Below, in pieces: positions 1 to 4,637 of a stretch of DNA of 6,316 nucleotides. The position numbers and the translations under genes were made by a program. The stretch covers positions 1 through 6,316 of the forward strand of contig MVCS01000090.1 in NCBI GenBank assembly GCA_002049885.1. The letters run 5' to 3'. The notes beneath the pieces are model-generated. The model did no database searches. It was not told where the DNA came from and saw only the letters and a list, made by a program, of their open reading frames with translations. Numbering within the stretch: the first letter of the stretch is position 1; the number at the start of each line of letters is the position of its first letter. This DNA is from Planctomycetales bacterium 4484_123 (GTDB lineage Bacteria > Planctomycetota > Phycisphaerae > SM23-33).

Positions 1-507
1 GACGCGGCCTGCCGGCAGCACGCCTGGGTGCTGGAGCGTAGCCGGTATTTCCTCGGCATCTCTCACCTGGACGTCGAGTCGCTCGATCTGGTCTATGGCT
101 TCGAGCTCGAGTTCACCGGCAACCGCGACGCCATCGTCTGCAATGCCCTGCTCGAGGGCAGCCAACTGGGCTGGGTCCTCAGCCAGTGCAAGGCCATCGG
201 CCAGGGCAACGCCGTGCCGCTGAACTGCGAGCCGGTCATCATCTTGGCCCTCGACGAGGAGTGCTTCCTCCAGGCCCGCCTTGCCCTGGAGACCCGCAAC
301 AGCAGCTACCAGGTCCGCACCGGCTGCTACGACGAGGAGCCTATCAGCATCTACTTCACTGTCCGGGCGTATCCGCGCACCGGCGGGCGATTCGACATGG
401 GCGAATCACTGCGCTACCAGGCCGAGGTGGGGGAGGACTTGGTAACCCGCGTGGTGATACCCAACGTGGTCCGGCCCATCGCTGCGGCCATCGCCGCCGC
501 CCAGTAG
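1..507 (+). CDS. Unrecognised conserved-looking protein, 3' part only
   Basis: The reading frame is open from the first base to a TAG at 505-507, giving 168 residues. A GTG at 28 could be a start, but no Shine-Dalgarno-like sequence precedes it and the frame stays open upstream, so the gene most likely begins outside the window. The protein is acidic, with no signal peptide or membrane segment in the visible part, so it is probably cytoplasmic. Visible stretches include YFLGISHLDVESLDLVYGF near the front, an FTGNRD segment, and a tail rich in alternating Val/Arg then Ala (VIPNVVRPIAAAIAAAQ). The pattern of alternating hydrophobic and charged residues and the codon use look like a genuine gene. 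I do not recognise the family and propose no function. It converges on the small-RNA candidate at 761-900. No clear terminator follows it. Confidence 0.82.
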   Translation, partial: DAACRQHAWVLERSRYFLGISHLDVESLDLVYGFELEFTGNRDAIVCNALLEGSQLGWVLSQCKAIGQGNAVPLNCEPVIILALDEECFLQARLALETRNSSYQVRTGCYDEEPISIYFTVRAYPRTGGRFDMGESLRYQAEVGEDLVTRVVIPNVVRPIAAAIAAAQ

Positions 508-760
508 GTCGCCAGGTCCAAAGGTGCCCCTTCCCGGCAAAGCGAGCCGGATGGCGCGGCTCTGAGAGAGGGGGCCCTGCCTGCCGTTTGGGTCCGCGGG
601 ACCTTGCATGCAGAGGTATGCACGTAGACACCGGGCCCCTGGCCTCCGCGCCGCCGCTGGCCGCCTTCGGCAATGCTTCGTGAGCCACCGTTCCCGAAAC
701 CCGCTGTGTGGGCAGCTTATCCTGTGCGGTGCGTAGCTTGGATGTCGCGGCCGGAGGCGC

Positions 761-805
761 AAAAAAGTGGCGGGCCTGCCGCGGGGGGAGACGGCAGGCA
801 CCGCC
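761..805 (-). terminator. Rho-independent terminator of the small-RNA candidate
   Basis: On the minus strand GGCGG (805-801), a bulged T (800) and GCCTGCCG (799-792) pair with CGGCAGGC (781-774) and CCGCC (773-769). That is a 13-bp GC-rich stem around a 10-nt loop. It is followed by AC and six T (766-761). The geometry is that of a strong intrinsic terminator in this direction only; on the plus strand no T run follows the stem. Confidence 0.75.
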
Positions 806-811
806 TCGGCA

Positions 812-841
812 TTCGAACCGGCCGGGGGAAACCGGTTCGAA
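812..841. repeat. Perfect 10-bp inverted repeat, hairpin 2 of the small RNA
   Basis: TTCGAACCGG and its exact reverse complement flank a 10-base spacer that contains five G on the plus strand and five C on the minus strand. It is not a terminator in either direction because no T run follows. Each arm contains the self-complementary TTCGAA, so the site could also serve as a protein-binding operator. Its position inside the promoter-to-terminator interval favours an RNA hairpin. Confidence 0.75.
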
Positions 842-906
842 AAAGGGGGCCAAAATTCAACAGTCATCCGGCACCGTCAAGGCGCCGCAATGACCACACA
901 GTGGCA

Positions 907-934
907 ATTATATACCCCGACGCCGGCAATTCAA
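907..934 (-). promoter_or_regulatory. Sigma70-type promoter of the small-RNA candidate
   Basis: On the minus strand, TTGAAT (934-929) is separated by 16 bases from a perfect TATAAT (912-907). The predicted transcription start is around 900. A consensus -10 box is unlikely by chance in DNA this GC-rich, and it points directly at the hairpin series that ends in the terminator at 761-805. No protein gene lies downstream on that strand, which supports an RNA product. Confidence 0.6.
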
Positions 935-1007
935 GAGAAATACTAGGAACCCTGTAGTTTTTCGCAACGGCCGCCACAGACGGGTGTTACGCCACGCTTT
1001 TGGGCTC

Positions 1008-1044
1008 GGCGCCAAAAAAAAAACGATTTTTTTCAGGTCGCGCC
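1008..1044. repeat. A10-CGA-T7 tract nested in a GC inverted repeat
   Basis: Ten A (1014-1023), CGA and seven T (1027-1033) form an A/T palindrome inside very GC-rich DNA. It is flanked by GGCGC (1008-1012) and GCGCC (1040-1044), which could pair as an outer stem. Read on the minus strand it ends in ten T and could act as a weak terminator about 180 nt after the prepilin-type stop, but the stem before the T run is almost only A-T pairs. Intrinsic DNA curvature is another possible effect. Confidence 0.4.
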
Positions 1045-1216
1045 CAGATTTTCGGAGTATGGCCGACCGCCATGCTCGGACCGGCTGACCGCCTGCCGTT
1101 TTCTCGGCCATGGGCCTGACGCGCATGCCGTGCCGGGCTTGCCGCGATCGGTATCAACACTGGGCGAAACTCCAGGCCCAGCCCAGCGCGACCTGGCGAC
1201 CTGTGTCGCAGCGCCG

Positions 1217-1945
1217 TCAGTTCAGGAATACATCGTCGATGTTGATGGACTTGCCCTGGGCGTCCTGGGCGGGGTACTTGCAGTGGTAGATCCAGTCGTT
1301 GTTGTTATTCCCGGTCGCCACCTTGGAGGTCTTCATGAATTTCACCGACTCATCGGCCCTGCCGACGTTCTGGCCGGTGGGCTTTTCGTCGGCGTCCAGG
1401 TGGGCCAGGCTGTTGGCCTTCAGACCCTCCGGCAGGACGGTGTTGGTGAAAGGCTCGAACCGCGGGGATTGGTCGGCCACGATGACCCGGGAAGTGGGAA
1501 GGTTGTCCAGGGTGAGCCTGAGGTCCACCATGGACTGGAAGCTGTAGCCGAACTTGCCGTCGGCGAACTTGCCATCGTTCACGTCGGCCGGTTCCACGCC
1601 TTCCAGTGACGGGCAGACGAACAGGCCGGGGGTGGCGTACTTGTGTTTTACCAGCAGCCACAGGCACGCCCGGTTCCCCTCGGGGGTCCACCAGTTCTCG
1701 GAGCTCGGCTGGGGACTGGCCAGAGGAAACGACTTGGGCACGCTGCCACGGTGGTTCAAGTCGTCCATGGCGTACTGCCGGCAGGCCCTGACGATATCCT
1801 TCAGGTGCGTCGCGCATATGCCCACCCGGACGGACCTGACCGCCTGCCCGACCGCCGGGGCCAGGATGGTCACCAGCAGGATGATGATGCTGACGACGAC
1901 CAGCAGCTCGATAAGGGTGAACGCCTTCGCCTTCCGTCGGGCCAT
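1217..1945 (-). CDS. Prepilin-type N-terminal methylation protein, H-X9-DG-like
   Basis: The 242-residue product has the type IV prepilin / type II secretion pseudopilin leader: a basic leader MARRKAKA, then FTLIELLVVVSI and a hydrophobic helix (residues about 9-33), with Glu at position 5 after the cleavage site. The residue before the cut is Ala rather than the usual Gly. After the helix come landmarks of the planctomycete G-pilin-like family: a Cys-Asn/Leu-Lys-like segment (GICATHLKDI, 37-46), FVCPS near 108-112, and a C-terminal NSLAHL...GQNV...SVKF block resembling the H-X9-DG region, but with DES where DGH is usual. It ends DDVFLN. Such proteins are thought to be inserted in the inner membrane by the N-terminal helix and assembled or displayed at the cell envelope; the exact role is unknown. 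ATG 1945 was chosen because GGGAGG (1958-1953) lies 7 bases before it. A GTG at 1972 falls at the predicted transcription start and is unlikely. Confidence 0.92.
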   Translation of the reverse strand: MARRKAKAFTLIELLVVVSIIILLVTILAPAVGQAVRSVRVGICATHLKDIVRACRQYAMDDLNHRGSVPKSFPLASPQPSSENWWTPEGNRACLWLLVKHKYATPGLFVCPSLEGVEPADVNDGKFADGKFGYSFQSMVDLRLTLDNLPTSRVIVADQSPRFEPFTNTVLPEGLKANSLAHLDADEKPTGQNVGRADESVKFMKTSKVATGNNNNDWIYHCKYPAQDAQGKSINIDDVFLN

Positions 1946-1952
1946 GCCTATT

Positions 1953-1958
1953 CCTCCC
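1953..1958 (-). promoter_or_regulatory. Shine-Dalgarno site fixing the prepilin-type start
   Basis: On the minus strand GGGAGG sits 7 bases before ATG 1945. It lies inside the extra codons of the alternative GTG start at 1972, so it decides for the shorter protein with a normal-length prepilin leader. Confidence 0.85.
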
Positions 1959-1976
1959 GCAGAGCCTTGCACTTAC

Positions 1977-2005
1977 ATTCTACGCACCGGCGCCGGCCGG
2001 GTCAA
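1977..2005 (-). promoter_or_regulatory. Sigma70-type promoter of the prepilin-type gene
   Basis: On the minus strand TTGACC (2005-2000) and TAGAAT (1982-1977) are separated by an optimal 17 bases. The predicted start near 1970 gives a 5' leader of about 25 bases that holds the Shine-Dalgarno site. Its -35 box is only 12 bases from the -35 box of a divergent plus-strand promoter; the two TTGAC cores form an inverted repeat (2001-2005 and 2018-2022), so one regulator could in principle affect both. Confidence 0.7.
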
Positions 2006-2017
2006 CGTGGGCAAGCC

Positions 2018-2045
2018 TTGACGGACAAGGGGCGGCAGGGATAAT
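2018..2045 (+). promoter_or_regulatory. Sigma70-type promoter for the 2219-4440 leader or small RNA
   Basis: TTGACG (2018-2023), a 16-base spacer and GATAAT (2040-2045) form a good promoter reading right, with a predicted start at about 2051-2052. The 11-bp hairpin begins three to four bases later, so the transcript would start almost directly with structure. It is the only good plus-strand promoter seen before the membrane repeat protein and peptidase pair. Confidence 0.6.
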
Positions 2046-2054
2046 GCAACAGTC

Positions 2055-2086
2055 GGGCCGCACGAAGCCTGTGCATCGTGCGGCCC
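2055..2086. repeat. Perfect 11-bp inverted repeat between divergent promoters
   Basis: GGGCCGCACGA and its exact reverse complement flank a 10-base spacer, within which GC/GC can add two more pairs. No T run follows on either strand, so it is not a terminator. It could be the 5' hairpin of a transcript starting near 2052, giving mRNA stability or a regulatory fold, or a DNA operator just downstream of the promoter. Confidence 0.8.
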
Positions 2087-2141
2087 AGGCGCTGGGATGG
2101 GCTTTGTCTATCTGCCCTTGTGTGCCCATTGGACGAACGCA

Positions 2142-2177
2142 GCCGGCAGGCTGATATTCGGCCTTAGGCGTTTTTTT
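2142..2177 (+). terminator. Probable intrinsic terminator or attenuator before the repeat-protein gene
   Basis: AGGCTG (2148-2153) pairs with CGGCCT (2159-2164), with one G-U pair, around the loop ATATT. GCC (2142-2144) can pair with GGC (2167-2169) beneath a small internal loop. The stem is followed by G and seven T (2171-2177). The stem is shorter and less perfect than the one at 761-805, so termination may be partial, as expected of an attenuator. Confidence 0.45.
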
Positions 2178-2218
2178 CGCAGACGTTCCGGCCCGCGGCG
2201 GTTGTCTTGAGGTTCCCG

Positions 2219-3355
2219 ATGGACATTCACGCCCAGCCCAAGAGCCCGTTCCCGCTGGTGCTGGTCCTGTTGGTCCTGGCGGTGCTGGCGATGGTGGTCG
2301 GCCTGGCTGGGGCCTTCAGCGTCTTGGCGGTGCACGTCGCCTCCGGGCGGTTGTCCCTGGTGACGGTCGGGTGGATGGGGCTGTTGCTGGTCTCCGGCGG
2401 CGTGGCGGGCGGGGTGCTGTGGGCGCTGGGGTGGCTCTGCCAGCGCCACCATGAGCAGGGCCAGGTCCTGGGCCGCATCGCCAGGGCAGTGGAGGCCCTG
2501 GCCGAGTCCGGCCCCCGGGGCGTGGGCGCGGGCACGGATGGCCCGGCCGCCCCTGCCGAGGCCGGCCAGGGCGGCGACCAAGGTGGCATCGTGGAGCAGT
2601 TGCGGGAGCTGAACATCAATGTCCTGCTTTCCGAGGACCAGCGCCGGGCGAAATACGAGCACGTCCTGGGGGCGGAGGTGCGGCAGTTGGTCCAGCGGGT
2701 GGAGCGGTCGGCCGCTGGGGGCGACGCGCCGGCGGCTGAATCGGCGCTGGAACGCCTCCGTCACCTGGCGCCGGACCATCCGGAACTGGCCCGGCTCAGT
2801 GAGGTGGTGGGCGAGGCGCGGGGGGCCTTCGAGGCCCGTGAACTGGCCGAGGCGGCGTCCGACGTGGAGGAGCTGATGTCGGCCGGGAAGTTCGACGAGG
2901 CCAAGGCGGCCGCCGAGCGATTGCTGGGCAGGTACCCGGCCCGCCCTGAGGCCGTCACGCTGCTGGCGCGGGTGCGCCGGGAGGCCGAGGCACTGCGTCT
3001 CGAGCAGCGCCGGCGGATGCTGGCGAAGGTGGAGAAGGAGGCGACTGCCCGGCACTGGCGGGCGGCCCTGGCGGCGGCTGAGGAACTCCTGGAGGCCTAC
3101 CCGGACAGTCCGGAGGCGGCCGAGGTCCGCTCCACGCTGCGGACGCTGACCGACAATGCCCGCATCGAGGAGGCCCGCGAACTCCGCGACGAGATCCGCG
3201 ACTTGTTGTCTCGTCGGCGCTATGCCGAGGCGCTCGCCCGTGCGCGCGACCTGATCCGTCGTTTCCCCACCACGGCGGCGGCGGAGGAACTTCGCACACA
3301 GATGGCTCGCCTGGAGGAATTGGCGAGCTCGGAAGGGGAGGCGCGCAGGCCGTGA
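2219..3355 (+). CDS. Two-transmembrane protein with four 55-residue helical repeats
   Basis: The 378-residue product starts with two hydrophobic segments (about 12-41 and 46-73) in a hairpin that would anchor it in the inner membrane. A Gly/Pro/Ala-rich linker (about 97-123) follows, then an all-helical, highly charged domain to the end. Four units share a pattern: an aromatic or equivalent residue (170, F225, W280, Y335), a helix rich in Ala, Glu and Arg, then a turn proline (P185, P240, P295, P350), as in RYPARPEA and AYPDSPEA. The period is exactly 55 residues, longer than the 34 of a standard tetratricopeptide repeat, though each unit contains a TPR-like stretch. This suggests a protein-interaction scaffold, probably cytoplasmic-facing; partner unknown. 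ATG 2219 was chosen because GAGG (2209-2212) sits 6 bases upstream; a TTG at 2207 is less likely. Its last codons overlap the GTG of the peptidase gene, so the two are coupled and may act together. The family name is uncertain. Confidence 0.88.
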   Translation: MDIHAQPKSPFPLVLVLLVLAVLAMVVGLAGAFSVLAVHVASGRLSLVTVGWMGLLLVSGGVAGGVLWALGWLCQRHHEQGQVLGRIARAVEALAESGPRGVGAGTDGPAAPAEAGQGGDQGGIVEQLRELNINVLLSEDQRRAKYEHVLGAEVRQLVQRVERSAAGGDAPAAESALERLRHLAPDHPELARLSEVVGEARGAFEARELAEAASDVEELMSAGKFDEAKAAAERLLGRYPARPEAVTLLARVRREAEALRLEQRRRMLAKVEKEATARHWRAALAAAEELLEAYPDSPEAAEVRSTLRTLTDNARIEEARELRDEIRDLLSRRRYAEALARARDLIRRFPTTAAAEELRTQMARLEELASSEGEARRP

Positions 3356-4440
3356 AGCCACGTCACCGGGCCATTCTGCGCGAGTTGTTGGCTCAGCCCA
3401 CCGCGCCGTTCGCCGAGTCGGCGGTGGTGGAGGTCGTCAGGCGGTGGGCGGACCGGCGGGGGGTGTGCTTCCGCCGGGACCGGGCAGGCAACGTGCTGCT
3501 GCACCACGAGCGCAGGGGTTCCTCGGCCGGCGGGCACTGGCTCTTCGCCGCGCACATGGACCACCCTGGCTTCATTGCCTGCCGGCAGCGGGGGCGGGAC
3601 CTGTGGGCCGAGTTCCGCGGCGGGATGGCTCGCCGTTACTTCCGCGGCGGCAGGGTTAGGTTCTTCAGCCCGGAGGGGGAGGTCTTGGCCGAGGTCCGCT
3701 CCGTGGCCAAGGCCGCCGACGGGCCGTGGCTGGCGTGCCGGCTGAGGCTGGGCCGGGCTGCCGAGGTGCCGGCGGGCACGGTGGGCATGTGGGACCTGCC
3801 GGCGATGGCCGTTGCCGGCAAGGTCCTTTCCAGCCGGGCGTGCGACGACGTGGTGGGCACGGCGGCGGTGATCTGCGCCGTGGACGAGATCGTTTCCCGG
3901 CCGCTGCCGGTGCGGGTCACAGCCCTGCTGACCCGGGCCGAGGAGGCAGCGTTCGTCGGCTGCCTCGCCGCCTGCCGGCTGGGCAGCATCCCGCGCGATG
4001 CCTTCATCGTGGCGGTGGAGACTTCCGCCGCTCAGCCGGCGGCCCCGTTGGGCAGCGGCGTGGTGGTGCGCGTGGGCGACAAGACCCGGACGTTCGACCC
4101 GTCGCTGACGGCGCACATCTCCGCGGTGGCGGCGGAACTGGCCAAGCGCGACCGCCGCTTTGGGTTCAACCGCCAGCTCATGCCCGGCGGGACGTGCGAA
4201 TCGACGGCGTACGCCATCTTCGGCCACGCCGCCGCCGGCCTGTGCGTGCCGCTGGGCAACTACCACAACCAGGGGCCTCGCGGGCGGGTAGCCCCCGAGA
4301 AGGTCCACACCGACGATTTCAGCAGCCTGGTCAAGCTGCTGGTGGCCGTTGCCCTCGAGCGCCGCAGGCCCGAGCAGACCGATGCGGCGCTGAAAAGGCG
4401 GTTGGCGGGACTGCTGCGGGCGCGCGGGAAGTACCTGTAG
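3352..4440 (+). CDS. M42-like zinc aminopeptidase family protein
   Basis: The 362-residue product matches the length and motif order of M42/M20-clan cytosolic metallopeptidases, which remove N-terminal residues from peptides using two metal ions. Visible likely ligands and catalytic residues are H68 and D70 in AAHMDHPG, D165 in SSRACDDVVG (the bridging Asp), E197-E198 in TRAEEAAFVG (catalytic base and ligand), and H305 in LGNYHNQG. E223 in VAVETS stands where M42 enzymes usually have a ligand Asp. The segment MPGGTCESTAYAIFG (277-291) corresponds to the family's GGTDA-like stretch near the active site. No signal peptide or membrane segment is present, so it is cytoplasmic. The GTG start overlaps the preceding stop (GTGA), with AGGGGAGG at 3334-3341 ten bases upstream, indicating translational coupling. 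Substrate is not readable from sequence; a deacylase or other hydrolase of the same fold is possible. Confidence 0.87.
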   Translation: MKPRHRAILRELLAQPTAPFAESAVVEVVRRWADRRGVCFRRDRAGNVLLHHERRGSSAGGHWLFAAHMDHPGFIACRQRGRDLWAEFRGGMARRYFRGGRVRFFSPEGEVLAEVRSVAKAADGPWLACRLRLGRAAEVPAGTVGMWDLPAMAVAGKVLSSRACDDVVGTAAVICAVDEIVSRPLPVRVTALLTRAEEAAFVGCLAACRLGSIPRDAFIVAVETSAAQPAAPLGSGVVVRVGDKTRTFDPSLTAHISAVAAELAKRDRRFGFNRQLMPGGTCESTAYAIFGHAAAGLCVPLGNYHNQGPRGRVAPEKVHTDDFSSLVKLLVAVALERRRPEQTDAALKRRLAGLLRARGKYL

Positions 4441-4552
4441 GCTGACCGGCGGGGCGGTCCTGGACGGCGGCCGAGGGGCCTGCCATTGGGACGGCTGTGG
4501 TTGTCGAGGAGTCGCTGGGCCTGGTGGGCGTGCCGGTTCGGGTTGGGCGGGG

Positions 4553-4594
4553 CAGCAGGTCCCCATCGCGAACCACTGCTGGGTTGGTTAGACT
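4553..4594 (+). promoter_or_regulatory. Weak promoter-like site and inverted repeat before purD
   Basis: In the 197-base gap before purD, TAGACT (4589-4594) could be a -10 box giving a leader of about 37 bases, but the matching -35 (TCGCGA, 4566-4571) is poor. CAGCAG (4553-4558) and CTGCTG (4576-4581) form a 6-bp inverted repeat with a 17-base spacer overlapping it, a possible operator. No strong terminator separates purD from the peptidase gene; only GACCG/CGGTC at 4444-4459, without a T run. purD might therefore also be reached by readthrough. Confidence 0.28.
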
Positions 4595-4637
4595 CACCGC
4601 CTTGGAGGACGGACCGCATTGAGGAAAGGGAGTTGCG

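Larger units (their letters stand above)
761..900 (-). ncRNA. Candidate structured small RNA with C-rich loops, about 140 nt
   Basis: Read on the minus strand, a promoter at 934-907 predicts a start near 900 and a Rho-independent terminator ends at 761. Hairpin 1: GTCAT (894-890) pairs with ATGAC (867-863), and inside it CGGCGCC (887-881) pairs with GGTGCCG (875-869) with one G-U pair, around the loop TTGAC. A linker follows that contains GGCCCCC and a T run (851-842). Hairpin 2: TTCGAACCGG (841-832) pairs perfectly with CCGGTTCGAA (821-812) around the 10-nt loop TTTCCCCCGG. Hairpin 3 is the terminator, with loop TCTCCCCCCG. The unpaired patches are thus all runs of C. In known bacterial small RNAs (for example the UCCC-motif RNAs of Staphylococcus and the anti-SD 'cuckoo' RNAs of alphaproteobacteria) such patches bind Shine-Dalgarno sequences. 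Function here is inference. I see no match to 6S RNA, SRP RNA, tmRNA or RNase P. It lies about 300 nt downstream of the prepilin-type gene on the same strand, so processing from that transcript is an alternative origin. Confidence 0.6.
508..1216. other. 709-base intergenic region without a supported protein gene
   Basis: This stretch separates the partial gene from the convergent prepilin-type gene. No open frame in it has a ribosome binding site or protein-like composition. Positions 508-760 hold only short inverted repeats: GGTCC/GGACC at 591-603 and TGCAT/ATGCA at 605-622. Neither is followed by a T run. Positions 761-934 hold the small-RNA candidate and its promoter. Positions 935-1216 hold an A-tract/T-tract palindrome (1014-1033) and are otherwise featureless to me. 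No strong terminator for the prepilin-type gene is visible just after its stop. Confidence 0.7.
2052..2177 (+). ncRNA. Candidate structured leader or small RNA, about 126 nt
   Basis: The interval runs from the predicted start of the plus-strand promoter to seven T at 2171-2177. It opens with a perfect 11-bp hairpin (GGGCCGCACGA at 2055-2065, TCGTGCGGCCC at 2076-2086, 10-nt loop). A competing small hairpin, CCCAG (2084-2088) with CTGGG (2092-2096), uses the foot of the first. ATGGGC (2097-2102) can also pair with GCCCAT (2124-2129), partly overlapping the competing hairpin. The region ends in a terminator-like hairpin. With a terminator 41 bases before the ATG at 2219 and no other promoter visible, this could be an attenuated 5' leader of the downstream pair, or a free small RNA with readthrough. 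I recognise no riboswitch class or T-box, and no leader peptide. SRP RNA is excluded because its conserved loop motif is absent. Confidence 0.45.

Noticed and set aside
591..622. Terminator of the first gene
   Set aside because: The GGTCC/GGACC and TGCAT/ATGCA stems are only 5 bp and have no T run after them.
772..849. G-quadruplex on the plus strand (GGG, G6, G5, G5 tracts)
   Set aside because: The tracts are separated by 8, 35 and 16 bases, and two of them are loops of stable hairpins, so the hairpin model on the minus strand explains them better.
673..957. Possible 94-residue plus-strand protein over the small-RNA locus
   Set aside because: No Shine-Dalgarno site, low-complexity Gly/Arg/Pro translation, and it would translate straight through two perfect hairpins.
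908..1126. Possible 72-residue minus-strand small protein
   Set aside because: No ribosome binding site before the ATG at 1126, basic random-looking composition, and the frame runs through the A/T tract and into the small-RNA promoter.
2052..2177. SRP (4.5S) RNA or 6S RNA identity for the structured leader
   Set aside because: The conserved SRP loop motif (GGAAG...AGCAGCCA-like) is absent, and there is no long double-stranded rod with a central open bubble as in 6S RNA.
2108..3361. 417-codon open frame on the minus strand opposite the repeat-protein gene
   Set aside because: The translation is Arg/Pro/Gln/His-rich, typical of GC-rich shadow frames, and it would cross the 5' region of a well-supported gene.
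3220..4566. 448-codon open frame on the minus strand opposite the peptidase gene
   Set aside because: Shadow frame: the opposite strand carries all metallopeptidase motifs in order.
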